A DNA stretch of 20,159 nt from JASFBA01 sp034433695 (GCA_034433695.1 DAOUAK010000029.1:1-20159); one strand, 5' to 3'. Counted from the stretch's first letter, positions 6,769 to 14,630 are shown. Numbers and translations: made by a program. Notes: generated from the letters alone by a model not told the origin.

Positions 6769-7551
6769 ATGGGCATCGTCCTTTCTTCTACCTGGCAACT
6801 GGGAGAGGTGGAGCGTTTCTACCGGGTCCTTCCACGCCTGCAGGAGGCTTATAGCGGCATTGCCCTGGCCCTCCCCCCCGAGGCCGACCCCGAGGAGGTC
6901 CTCCGTCTCCAGGAGCGGACGGGCTGTGCCCTGACCATCCCGATGGACGGGACCCACGGCCGGCACGCCGCGCTTCAGAAGGCGCTGGAACTTTCGGGTA
7001 GCCATTTTCACCATATCGCTCTGGAGGTGCTGCTTCCCTGGGTGGAAGGCTTCCCGGCGGAATGGCAAAAGGTCCTGGAGGAGATCCCAAGGAGCGACTG
7101 CCTCATCATCGGCCGGAGCAAGCGGGCCTGGGCGACCTATCCGCTTTCCATCCAGGAGACGGAGCGTAGCGTCAACAACATCTTTTCCACCCTGCTGGGG
7201 CAGCCGGTGGACCTGGGGAGCGGCGTCCGGGGTTTCAGCCGGCCGGCCGTCCTCTTCCTCCTGTCCCACAGTCCGCCCGGCCGTGCCCCGGTGGACGCCG
7301 AGTGGCCGGTGCTCCTCAAGCGGGCCGGCTTCACCGTGGATTACCTGGCCGTGGACGGCCTGGAATGGGGGAGTTTCCCCGACGAAGAGGCCCGACGGCG
7401 GGCAATAGCCCGCTACGACCAGGAGATCGGCAACTGGTTACGGCGGGCCAAGACCGCTCTGGAGGTCATCCAGGCGGGGCTGGACGCCACCCGGCGGGAG
7501 ATCGTCCGGGAGGCGGCCTACTGGCGCAGGGAAACTTCCGGCTCAGGGTGA
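6769..7551 (+). CDS. Conserved hypothetical protein with GT2-like (GT-A fold) features
   Basis: 260 residues. The region from HHIALEVLLPWVEGFPAEWQ (81-100) through CLIIGRSKRAWATYP (111-125), ETERSVNNIFSTLLG (130-144) and VDLGSGVRGFSR (147-158) follows the order seen in dolichol-phosphate-mannose-synthase-like GT2 proteins. In those proteins a D-x-D strand is followed by a helix, a D-x-I-x-GSR strand, and a DxxSGFRxFSR loop. Here the D-x-D position reads LEV, so a metal-dependent sugar transferase site is not evident. The final ~50 residues are helical and charged. The ATG is 8 bases after the GT39 stop, preceded by GGGG only, so translation may be coupled. The 3' end overlaps the convergent AOR gene by 9 bases. 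The GT2 assignment is by motif pattern only and tentative. Confidence 0.55.
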   Translation: MGIVLSSTWQLGEVERFYRVLPRLQEAYSGIALALPPEADPEEVLRLQERTGCALTIPMDGTHGRHAALQKALELSGSHFHHIALEVLLPWVEGFPAEWQKVLEEIPRSDCLIIGRSKRAWATYPLSIQETERSVNNIFSTLLGQPVDLGSGVRGFSRPAVLFLLSHSPPGRAPVDAEWPVLLKRAGFTVDYLAVDGLEWGSFPDEEARRRAIARYDQEIGNWLRRAKTALEVIQAGLDATRREIVREAAYWRRETSGSG

Positions 7552-9339
7552 ACCTTCCTCCAGAGGATAGCCCGTTTGCTCGTCCCAGCCCAGTTCGGCA
7601 TAGGCTCCCTGGAGGAGGCGCCCCAGGTCGGGGACGTGCCCCTCGGTCCCGCCTCCCACCAGCGGTTGCAGGAGCAGGGTCGGCAGGCGGTCGTTGGCGC
7701 GGGTGAGACCCCGGCGCAAGTTGAGCCGGCGCTTGAGGGAGAGGATGCGTTTCCCGGCCCTCAGGAGGTCCTCGGCTTCCCATTCCCACCCCGTCGCCGC
7801 ATGGAGGGCCTGGAGCACGCATTCCACCCCCGGATTCTGGAACTGGCAGAGGACGAGGGCGTTGTAGAGGCTGCGCCAGGCCTGTTGTCGGGCGGCGATA
7901 CGCCCCTTTTCGGGGCTGGAATCGAAGCGATCCCCGGGGACGATGCCCAGTTCCACGGCCGGCCCCTGCCCCGTGTCCACACCGTACATATCTCCCTGCA
8001 TGTGGCAGGCTCCCCGCGGCGAGAGAGCGTAGGTCACGGCCATGCCGCTGAAAGCACGGGGGTCGTGCAGGGGCACTTCCAGGCGGTTGACGGTAACGGC
8101 CAGTTCCGGGACGCCGAAGCGTTCGGCCAGGGCAGCACTTCCCTCGGCCAGGAGGTCGCCGAAGCCCTCGCGTCGGGCGGTCATCTCGATCAGCCGATGC
8201 ATGGCCTCTGCCCGGCCGTAGCGCAATCCGCCGGTTTCCTCGGGCCGGAGGAGTCCCCGCTCGGTCAGTTCGCAGGCCAGGGCCAGCGTGGCCCCGACGC
8301 TGATGGTATCCAGGCCGTAGAGGTTGCAGAGGTGGCCGGCGTAGATAACCGCCTCCAGGTCGTCCACGAGGGTGAGCGCTCCCAGGGCACCCAACGTTTC
8401 GTATTCGGGGCCATCGGCCTTTTCCAGGCCGTAATGGGGGGCGCGCGTCTCCCGGCCACAGCCGATGGGGCAGCGGTAACAGGCGGTGTTCCGGTTCAGG
8501 TACTTTTCCGTGAGGAGCACGCCGGAGAGGTTGCTTCCCCCTTCCCAGGCGTCCTGCTGGTAGTAGCGGGCCGGCATATCGCCGTACATCAGGGCCAGGT
8601 CTATGTAGCCGGCCGTGCCGGCCAGAAGCAGAGATTGGGCGGCCAGGTCCTCCCGGGTGGCGGTCAGGGCTTTCCTGACCGCGATTCGGAAACCCTCCGG
8701 GTCGGCCAGCGGCACCCGGGCGTTGCCCCGTGCGGCCACGGCCTTGAGGCGCTTGGCCCCCATGACCGCGCCCAGGCCGGTGCGTGCCGCTGCCCGGCCG
8801 TGGTCGTTCATCACGGCGGCGAGTTTGACCTGATGCTCGCCGGCCGGCCCGATGCAGGCCACGCGGGCCCGGGGGTCGCCCAGGATGTCGCGCACCCGAT
8901 CCTGGGTGGCGTAGGTGTCCAGCCCCCAGAGGGCCGAGGCATCGTGCAGTTCGGCCCGGCCGAAGCGAATGGAAAGCCACACCGGCTTCTCCGAAGCCCC
9001 GGTGATGATGATGCCGTCGTAGCCGGCAAAGCGCAGTTCGGGGCCGAAGAAGCCGCCGCTACAGGCTTCTCCCCAGAGGCGGGTGAGAGGGGAGAGGGCA
9101 CAGAGGCTGTAGCGGCCGGCCGAGGGCATCGCCGTGCCGACTAGCGGGCCGGTCATGAAGATCAGGGGATTTTCCGGGCCGAGGGGGTCGGTATCGGCTT
9201 CTACCCTATCGGAGAGGTAGCGTGCGGCCAGTCCGCTCCCGCCGACATAAGCCCGGGCGTAGGCTTCGTCAAGCGGTTCGTCCCACAGCCTGCCGGAGGA
9301 GAGGTCCACCCGGAGGATTCGGCCCATATATCCGTCCAC
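7543..9339 (-). CDS. aor: Aldehyde ferredoxin oxidoreductase family protein (tungsten/molybdenum)
   Basis: 598 residues from a GTG with AGGAG 6 bases upstream; the in-frame ATG at 9327 sits too far (18 bases) from that site. The N-terminus GYMGRILRVDLSSGRLW is the classic AOR opening. ARTGLGAVMGAKRLKA (185-200) is the pterin-binding region. C-x2-C-x3-C at 287/290/294 plus Cys498 are the four 4Fe-4S ligands. GLDTISVG (342-349) is the conserved acid-containing motif near the metal. The family uses tungsten or molybdenum bis-pyranopterin to interconvert aldehydes and carboxylic acids with ferredoxin, in the cytoplasm. Which aldehyde is used cannot be read from sequence. It is the last gene of the operon, 28 bases after an iron alcohol dehydrogenase, which fits paired alcohol-aldehyde-acid chemistry. 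Confidence 0.93.
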   Translation of the reverse strand: MDGYMGRILRVDLSSGRLWDEPLDEAYARAYVGGSGLAARYLSDRVEADTDPLGPENPLIFMTGPLVGTAMPSAGRYSLCALSPLTRLWGEACSGGFFGPELRFAGYDGIIITGASEKPVWLSIRFGRAELHDASALWGLDTYATQDRVRDILGDPRARVACIGPAGEHQVKLAAVMNDHGRAAARTGLGAVMGAKRLKAVAARGNARVPLADPEGFRIAVRKALTATREDLAAQSLLLAGTAGYIDLALMYGDMPARYYQQDAWEGGSNLSGVLLTEKYLNRNTACYRCPIGCGRETRAPHYGLEKADGPEYETLGALGALTLVDDLEAVIYAGHLCNLYGLDTISVGATLALACELTERGLLRPEETGGLRYGRAEAMHRLIEMTARREGFGDLLAEGSAALAERFGVPELAVTVNRLEVPLHDPRAFSGMAVTYALSPRGACHMQGDMYGVDTGQGPAVELGIVPGDRFDSSPEKGRIAARQQAWRSLYNALVLCQFQNPGVECVLQALHAATGWEWEAEDLLRAGKRILSLKRRLNLRRGLTRANDRLPTLLLQPLVGGGTEGHVPDLGRLLQGAYAELGWDEQTGYPLEEGSP

Positions 9340-9367
9340 GGCGCGCTCCTTTCGTGTGAATTTGGCT

Positions 9368-10531
9368 CTAGAAATCCACCGGCCGGCCCTCGTAGGCATA
9401 GAGGAAGAGTTTCCCGAGTTCCTCGTAGGAGGGCGAACGGACGGCGGTGACGATCTGGGTATCGTTGAAGGCGTTTTCCACAAGTTTCTCCAGGGCGGTC
9501 TCGTAAGGAGGGCGCGCCAGGCCGGCCTCGGTTACGCTCAACGGGAAAGCGATCTGCCGGCCGAGGTTGCGGATGGCTCCGGCGAGGGCCCGGGCCCCCT
9601 CCTCGCCGCCGGCATGGGAGCATCCCAGGAAGGCGGCCAGTTCGGCGAAGCGCGCGGGTGCCTCCCGGGCGGCGAATTCGATCGTATAGGGCAGGAAGAT
9701 CCCCACGGCCCGGCCGTGGGGGACGTGGAAGAGCGCTCCGAGGGCATGGCCCATGGCGTGGGCCAGCGAGGCCATGGCGTTTCCGAAGCCCAACCCGGCG
9801 CAGGTGGCGGCGTTGTGCATCCGTTCGCGGGCCTCCCGGTCGGTTCCGTCGGCTACGGCCCGGGGCAGGTAGGTAAAGATGAGCCGGAGGGCGTTCAGGC
9901 ATAGTCCGTCGGTCAGGTCGGTGTGCCAGGCGCAGGTATAGCCTTCCACGGCATGGGTGAGGGCATCCATCCCGGTATCGGCCGTGAGTTGGGGCGGCAT
10001 CCCCTCGGCCAGGCTGGGATCCACGATGGCCAGGTCGGCGGCGTTCTCGCGGTTGCCCAGGCCCATCTTGCGCTGATCCACGGCATCGGTGAGGACGATG
10101 GCCCAGGTGACCTCGGCCCCGGTACCGCTGGTGGTGGGGATGGTGATCAGGCGGGCCTTTTTCCGCAGTCCCAGGCGGATGAAGGGGTTGATCGCGGCCG
10201 GCTCCAGGTCCGGCCGCTCGTAGAGGATCCAGACCGCCTTGGCCGCGTCCAGGGCCGAGCCGCCGCCCAGGCCCACGATCCAGTCGGGTTCGACCTCCAG
10301 GGCAACCTGTGCGCCCCGGCGGACGGTCTGGAGGCTGGGGTCGGGTTCCACCTCATCGAAGACGTGCACTTCCAGGCCAGCCCGCTCCAGGTGTTTCCGA
10401 ACGCGCTCGACCAGCCCCAGGCGCACCAGCGTGGCATCGGTCACGATGAGTGCCCGCCGGCCCTCCAGTTCCTCCAGGGCCTCCAGCGCCCCTTCCCCGA
10501 AAGCGATTTGGGGAGAGATAAAGTACCACAT
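9368..10531 (-). CDS. Iron-containing (type III) alcohol dehydrogenase
   Basis: 387 residues, the usual length. The nucleotide-binding motif GGGSALDAAK lies at 89-98. PTTSGTGAEVT (132-142) is the conserved phosphate/nicotinamide contact. Predicted metal ligands are Asp189 and His193 in MDALTHAVE, His258 in LAHAMGH, and His272 in VPHG; the 14-residue spacing of the last two matches the lactaldehyde/propanediol oxidoreductase group. It oxidises an alcohol or reduces an aldehyde with NAD(P)H in the cytoplasm. GGAG lies 8 bases before the ATG, and the gene starts 3 bases after the SCP2-like stop. It sits directly upstream of the AOR, so the two probably share an aldehyde intermediate (inference). 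Confidence 0.93.
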   Translation of the reverse strand: MWYFISPQIAFGEGALEALEELEGRRALIVTDATLVRLGLVERVRKHLERAGLEVHVFDEVEPDPSLQTVRRGAQVALEVEPDWIVGLGGGSALDAAKAVWILYERPDLEPAAINPFIRLGLRKKARLITIPTTSGTGAEVTWAIVLTDAVDQRKMGLGNRENAADLAIVDPSLAEGMPPQLTADTGMDALTHAVEGYTCAWHTDLTDGLCLNALRLIFTYLPRAVADGTDREARERMHNAATCAGLGFGNAMASLAHAMGHALGALFHVPHGRAVGIFLPYTIEFAAREAPARFAELAAFLGCSHAGGEEGARALAGAIRNLGRQIAFPLSVTEAGLARPPYETALEKLVENAFNDTQIVTAVRSPSYEELGKLFLYAYEGRPVDF

Positions 10532-10534
10532 CGT

Positions 10535-10945
10535 CTAATCTCCGAAGTCGGTGGGGATGAGCGCGCAACAGGAGACGATCTCTTTGGCCGCCTTGGGGTA
10601 GCGCATGATTTGCATGAGATTTCCCCAGAGGCGCAGTTTGCGCGTCATCATCCCCTGGATCGGGTCCAGTTTTCCCTCGATGACCTGTCGCCAGGTGGAG
10701 AAGGGTGCGGCCAGGGTATAGGCCGCCTTCTTCTCCTCCGGGCCGCCGACCTGGGCGGCGCTGGGGCTTTTGCCGTGATAGAGGTCCAGGTAGAGGTAGG
10801 CCGTGTGAGGGTAGGCCTCGTCCGGCTCGATGATGAAGAGGAAATCCCCCTCCCAGTCGCGGGCCGAGCGTTCGTAGGCTTCGCTCTCGTTGAGCAACCG
10901 GCTCAGTTCCTTGATCCATTCGTCCGAAGGAAAGCGGATGGCCAT
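10535..10945 (-). CDS. SCP2 sterol-transfer-like domain protein
   Basis: 136 residues from the ATG 4 bases after AAAGGAGG. A longer alternative starts at 10981 as an ATGA overlap with the MFS gene stop and would add 12 residues; the internal start has the better ribosome binding site. The pattern of an acidic strand (DFLFIIEPDE), a tyrosine-rich strand (TAYLYLDLYHG), then AAPFSTWRQVIEGKLDPIQGMMTRKLRLWGNLMQIMRYPKA matches the SCP2 lipid-binding fold, especially W-x2-V-x2-G-x2-DP and the final helix. SCP2-like domains bind lipids or acyl groups in a hydrophobic tunnel. In bacteria such stand-alone proteins often sit beside dehydrogenases or decarboxylases. Here it lies between an exporter and an alcohol dehydrogenase, so it could bind a hydrophobic substrate of that pathway (inference). 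Confidence 0.8.
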   Translation of the reverse strand: MAIRFPSDEWIKELSRLLNESEAYERSARDWEGDFLFIIEPDEAYPHTAYLYLDLYHGKSPSAAQVGGPEEKKAAYTLAAPFSTWRQVIEGKLDPIQGMMTRKLRLWGNLMQIMRYPKAAKEIVSCCALIPTDFGD

Positions 10946-10977
10946 TTTTCCTCCTTTGTCTGTCCTGGAGGGGCGGA

Positions 10978-12288
10978 TCATCCCCCGCCCCTATCGGTGG
11001 ACCCGGAAGGTTCGGGAAGCGGCCGGCCGGTTTCCTCCCGCCGCAGGGCCGGGACGGCCACCGCAACGCCCAGGGCAAAAGCCAGGCTGACCGATGCCCC
11101 GAAGGCCGTGGCCCAGGACGGTCCGAGCCACTGGGCCAGCCCGCCGGCCAGAAGCGACATAAACGGCATCGTCCCGAAGAAGGTCATCGTGTAGACCCCC
11201 ATCACCCGGCCGCGTAGTCGGTCGGGGACGATGGTCTGAACGAGGGTGTTGCTGGTCGAGTTCTGAATGACGAAGCCGAAGCCGGCCAGCGCCAGGGAAA
11301 GGAGAGAGAGGGGGAGGTAGGGCGAAAAGGCCAGCCCCAGCACGGCGGTGGGGAAGAGGAGGCTACCGGCCATCAGGAGGAGGCCCTTGCGCCGGCTCCG
11401 GCCCAGGGAAGCGACCGTCAGCGCGCCGCTCACCGCCCCGAGGCCCACCGTCGTCTGCAGGAGGCCTACCCCCGATTCGCCGATGCCGAGGAGGTCTATG
11501 GCAAAGGCCGGCAGAAGCACCGAGTAGAGGAAGCCGAAGACGGAAGAGACGGCCACCAGGGCGATGATGGTGCGGACGACGGTGTGCCCCCCGATATACT
11601 TCAGGCCCTCCCGCAACTGTACCGTAAGCGGTTCGGCCTGTAGGGTCGGCCGGCCTTCCGGCATCCGCATCCGCACCAGGGCCACGATGACGGCCAGGAA
11701 GGAAATCGCGTTCAGGGCAAAGCACCAGGCCGGGTGCAGGAAGGCCAGCGCCAGCCCGGCCGCGGCCGGCCCGACGATGCGGGCCAGGTTGAACATCATC
11801 GAGTTCAGGGCGATGGCGTTCATGAGGTCCCGCCGATCCTCGACCAGTTCCACGGCCAGAGCCTGCCGGGTCGGGGCATCGAAGGAGTTGGCAACGCCCA
11901 GCGCCGTCGCCAGCAGGACGATGTGCCAGAATTGGACCGCCCCCGTGGCGGTCAGCACGGCCAGGATCAGGGCCAGAAGCATCATGGATGTCTGGGTGGC
12001 AAGCAGGATGCGCCGCTTATCGAAGCGGTCGGCCAGGGCCCCGGCCGGAAGCATGAGGAAAAGGGTCGGGATCGAGCCGGCAAAGGAGACGGTCCCCAGG
12101 GCGATCTTGGAGTGATCCGTCAGGAGGTAGACGACCACCTGCTGGGCCACCGATTGCATCCAGGTGCCCATGAGGGAAATCGTCTGGCCGAAGAACCAGA
12201 GGCGATAGTTCCGATAGCGGAGGGCGGAGAAGGTAGCCGCCCCGCGTTGTTTTGCCGCCGTCAAAAGGCGGGCCGTGCAGATGGCCAT
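10978..12288 (-). CDS. MFS transporter (EntS/MFS_3-like exporter)
   Basis: 436 residues with about 12 membrane helices. ALRYRNYRLWFFGQTISLMGTWMQ at the start is characteristic of the MFS_3/enterobactin-exporter-like group. The loop 2-3 motif appears as GALADRFDKRR, the standard MFS gating motif. Later RLRGRVMGVYTMTFFG matches the equivalent segment of that group. The C-terminal tail is rich in Pro, Gly, Arg and Asp. It should be a proton-driven inner-membrane exporter; the substrate is unknown. GGAG lies 8 bases before the ATG. A perfect -10 hexamer is found at 12327-12332, so this gene heads the SCP2-like/ADH/AOR operon. Its stop codon overlaps a possible upstream start of the SCP2-like gene. 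Confidence 0.9.
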   Translation of the reverse strand: MAICTARLLTAAKQRGAATFSALRYRNYRLWFFGQTISLMGTWMQSVAQQVVVYLLTDHSKIALGTVSFAGSIPTLFLMLPAGALADRFDKRRILLATQTSMMLLALILAVLTATGAVQFWHIVLLATALGVANSFDAPTRQALAVELVEDRRDLMNAIALNSMMFNLARIVGPAAAGLALAFLHPAWCFALNAISFLAVIVALVRMRMPEGRPTLQAEPLTVQLREGLKYIGGHTVVRTIIALVAVSSVFGFLYSVLLPAFAIDLLGIGESGVGLLQTTVGLGAVSGALTVASLGRSRRKGLLLMAGSLLFPTAVLGLAFSPYLPLSLLSLALAGFGFVIQNSTSNTLVQTIVPDRLRGRVMGVYTMTFFGTMPFMSLLAGGLAQWLGPSWATAFGASVSLAFALGVAVAVPALRREETGRPLPEPSGSTDRGGG

Positions 12289-12326
12289 AGAACGCTCCGT
12301 AATCCGAGTTTCAGGTATCTGCCGCC

Positions 12327-12353
12327 ATTATACCACCGGATGCGATTTGTGAA
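12327..12353 (-). promoter_or_regulatory. Putative promoter of the MFS-SCP2-ADH-AOR operon
   Basis: On the minus strand the -10 is a perfect TATAAT (12332-12327). The best -35-like hexamer is TTCACA (12353-12348), a 5/6 match but with a short 15-nt spacer, so the -35 assignment is uncertain. The start would be near 12320, giving a leader of about 30 nt before the ATG at 12288. Confidence 0.55.
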
Positions 12354-12372
12354 GAAACGCGCCCTGGGATAT

Positions 12373-12401
12373 TTGCCGGAAGGGGCCGGCTGCGGTAAAA
12401 T
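12373..12401 (+). promoter_or_regulatory. Putative promoter of the citryl-CoA-lyase-like/sortase operon
   Basis: TTGCCG (12373-12378), a 17-nt spacer, and TAAAAT (12396-12401). Matches to consensus are 4/6 and 5/6 with ideal spacing. The predicted start is near 12408, followed by GGAGGAAG at 12421-12428 and the ATG at 12432. It is divergent from the MFS operon promoter 20 bases away. Confidence 0.6.
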
Positions 12402-12431
12402 AGGGCTGGATAGCCTACCCGGAGGAAGACG

Positions 12432-13685
12432 ATGGCCGAGGCGTGGTCTCAACCTATCTCCTGCGCCGAACCGAACAAGGTGCTCATCTGTGGCTACCGC
12501 ATCGAGGACCTGATGGGACGGCTTCCCTTCAGCCATGTGGTCTACCTGGTGCTGAAGGGGGAACTTCCCACCCCGGCCCAGGGGAGGGTGCTGGACGCCA
12601 TCCTGGTTTCCTGTGTGGACCACGGCGGAAGCCCGCCCTCCACCCTGGCGGCGCGGACGGCAGCTTCCGGCGGTGCCCCGCTGACTGCGGCCGTCGCGGC
12701 CGGCCTCCTGGCCATCCATCGCCACCACGGTGGTGCCATCGAGGATGGAATGCGCCTGTTGCGGGAGGCGGTGACCCGCCGACGGGAGCGAGGGCAAAAG
12801 GCCCTGGAGGTGGCCCGCGAGGTGGTAGCCGAGTATCGGGCCCTGGGGAAACGTCTCCCCGGCTATGGCCATCGCCTCCATACCGCGGACCCCCGCGCCG
12901 ACCGCCTCCTTTCCCTGGCCGAAGCGGAGGGCCTGGCCGGCGAGTACATCGAAATGGCCCGGGCCATCCAGCAGGCACTCCGGGAGGCCCTGGGCCGGGA
13001 GTTGCCCATCAATGTGGACGGGGCCATCGCCGCCCTGCTATGCGAACTGGAACTACCTCCGGAGGTGGGCAACGGCTTCTTTGCCCTATCCCGCCTGGTC
13101 GGGCTGATCGCCCACGTATACGACGAACAGACCCATCATCCCCCCTTGCGCCCGATTTCGCCGGCCGCCGAACGCTACAGCGGGCCGGCCGAACGCCCGC
13201 TTCCCCTGGACTCCCTCCCCAGGACCGTTGATGCCCGATTCTTCGACCGGGAACTCTATGCCGTCTACCGGGCCATCGGGGAGAACTGGGGAAAGGAGGC
13301 CTGGAAGGTGGTCTGGCGGGCCGGGGAGATCCTCTTTGACGAGATCGAGGAGGAGTTACGGCCGATCCCGGATTCCCCCCTGGACGCCGTGCGGGAGATG
13401 GCCCGCTACCTGGTGGCGGTGGGCTACCTGGCCGATGCCGATGTCCGCTGGGTGGCGCCCGACGAACTGGAGTACGAGATGGTCGGGCCGGCCATCCTTA
13501 CGGGCGCGGAGCGCCTGGTCGCCGAGGGGGGCGTTCCGGCGCATATCTCCACCGCCCTCATCTTCGCCGGCTTGAAGAAGCGCTTCGGCCTGAAGGTCGA
13601 ACTGGTTGGCCGGCCCCACTTTACGGCCGACGGCCGGGCGGTCGAGCGGTGGAAACTGACCCCGATCTCCGGCGAGGTGGTCTGA
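12432..13685 (+). CDS. Citryl-CoA lyase/citrate-synthase-like protein with an extra C-terminal domain
   Basis: 417 residues. Residues about 18-255 match the short citryl-CoA-lyase-type citrate-synthase fold. It has a catalytic-type His in HRHHGGAIEDG (98/99), His147 in the signature GYGHRLHTADPRADRL, Asp196 in INVDGAIAALLCEL, and the closing helix LSRLVGLIAHVYDEQ (219-233). All three catalytic positions are present. Family members cleave citryl-CoA or condense acetyl-CoA with oxoacids. Residues about 268-417 form a second domain I do not recognise, with a long amphipathic helix (272-310), DELEYEMVGPAI (344-355), and GLKKRFGLKVELVGRPHFTADGRAVERWKL. This has a loose likeness to small-ligand domains such as V4R or ATC-hydrolase-like folds. 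A strong GGAGGAAG site precedes the ATG. The stop overlaps the sortase start. Confidence 0.75.
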   Translation: MAEAWSQPISCAEPNKVLICGYRIEDLMGRLPFSHVVYLVLKGELPTPAQGRVLDAILVSCVDHGGSPPSTLAARTAASGGAPLTAAVAAGLLAIHRHHGGAIEDGMRLLREAVTRRRERGQKALEVAREVVAEYRALGKRLPGYGHRLHTADPRADRLLSLAEAEGLAGEYIEMARAIQQALREALGRELPINVDGAIAALLCELELPPEVGNGFFALSRLVGLIAHVYDEQTHHPPLRPISPAAERYSGPAERPLPLDSLPRTVDARFFDRELYAVYRAIGENWGKEAWKVVWRAGEILFDEIEEELRPIPDSPLDAVREMARYLVAVGYLADADVRWVAPDELEYEMVGPAILTGAERLVAEGGVPAHISTALIFAGLKKRFGLKVELVGRPHFTADGRAVERWKLTPISGEVV

Positions 13686-14467
13686 TGAACGCGGTATCTC
13701 CCTCGGGGAGAACCTCGCGACCGCGGAGGCGTTTCCTGTGGGGGCTGTCCAATGTGCTCATCCTGGCCGGCCTCTTTCTCCTCCTGTACGTGGGCGGGCT
13801 ATACCTCTTTCCCATCGGCCGGGCTGCGCTTCGCCCCTCTCCGCCGCCGGCACGCCGGGCGCCGGCCCTGGATGTGACTGCCCTTCCCGACCCCACCCCT
13901 ACACCCTCCCCGGCCCTCCCCGTGCTGAACTGGGACCGGCCGGAGATTTCTCCCCTTCCCACCTCTCGGCCGCTCTGGCATTCGGAGGTCCTGCGCATCG
14001 TCATCCCGGCCATCGGGGTAGATAGCCCGGTCGTCGCCGTAGGCTGGCATGTGGAGGAGGTGGGGGGACAGGTGATGACGGTGTGGGATGTGGCCCGCTA
14101 CGCCGTGGGCCATCACCAGGGGTCGGGAAACCCCGGAGAGGGGACCAACATCGTCCTGGCCGGCCACTCCGGCGGCTACGGGGGCGTCTTTCGCCGACTG
14201 GTGGAAGTGCAGCCGGGGGACGAGGTGATGCTATACACGGCCGGCGGACAATACCTTTACGTGGTGGAGGAGGTGTTGCTCCTGAAGGAGGCCGGCGTGC
14301 CGATGGAGGATCGGCTGAACAACGCCCGTTATATGGCCCCCACGGAGGAAGAACGCCTCACCCTAATCACCTGCTGGCCCGTGCACATCTATGACCATCG
14401 GGTCATCGTCCTGGCTCATCCGTACCGCGCCGCTCCCTTCCCCCGCCCGGACCTGCAGGAGAACTAG
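13685..14467 (+). CDS. Sortase (class D/E-like transpeptidase)
   Basis: 260 residues starting at the ATG that overlaps the previous stop (TGATG), so translation is coupled. A positively charged N-terminus (RRRFLWG) leads into one membrane helix (about 21-44), then a Pro-rich linker (50-97) and the sortase barrel. Catalytic residues are His161 in LAGHSGGYGGVF, Cys230 in the TLITCWP signature, and Arg239 in DHRVIVLA. It is an outward-facing membrane protein that cleaves a sorting motif and joins proteins to surface acceptors. No LPxTG-type substrate was seen in the window. Its pairing with a citrate-synthase-like gene is odd. It is probably followed by the hairpin at 14528-14563. Confidence 0.92.
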   Translation: MNAVSPSGRTSRPRRRFLWGLSNVLILAGLFLLLYVGGLYLFPIGRAALRPSPPPARRAPALDVTALPDPTPTPSPALPVLNWDRPEISPLPTSRPLWHSEVLRIVIPAIGVDSPVVAVGWHVEEVGGQVMTVWDVARYAVGHHQGSGNPGEGTNIVLAGHSGGYGGVFRRLVEVQPGDEVMLYTAGGQYLYVVEEVLLLKEAGVPMEDRLNNARYMAPTEEERLTLITCWPVHIYDHRVIVLAHPYRAAPFPRPDLQEN

Positions 14468-14527
14468 GTCCGACTACACTTGTTTTCGGATAGGTTTAGG
14501 AGTTACGGAGTTGAAGGACCGCACCCC

Positions 14528-14563
14528 AAGGTCCAGGGCCCCGGGTCCTGAGCCCTGGACCTT
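14528..14563. terminator. 12-bp stem between convergent genes, likely bidirectional terminator
   Basis: AAGGTCCAGGGC (14528-14539) pairs perfectly with GCCCTGGACCTT (14552-14563) around a 12-base loop containing CCCGGG. It lies between the convergent sortase and CooC-like genes, where a terminator is expected. No T-run follows on the plus side (TTTCAATATA) or the minus side, so it is not a textbook intrinsic terminator. It may act as an RNA-stabilising or Rho-assisted 3' end. Confidence 0.5.
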
Positions 14564-14630
14564 TCAATATAAGGGGCAAGCCTCTGGCAACCACCTGATA
14601 TGGTGCTAAAAGTGCCCAACTGCGCAAGTT

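Noticed and set aside
7576..9144. 522-residue open frame on the plus strand
   Set aside because: Antisense to the AOR gene, with composition (repeated G, Q, H, V) typical of a shadow frame in GC-rich DNA. The opposite strand carries all AOR motifs.
9923..11194. 423-residue open frame on the plus strand
   Set aside because: Antisense to three well-supported minus-strand genes and without recognisable domains or a ribosome binding site.
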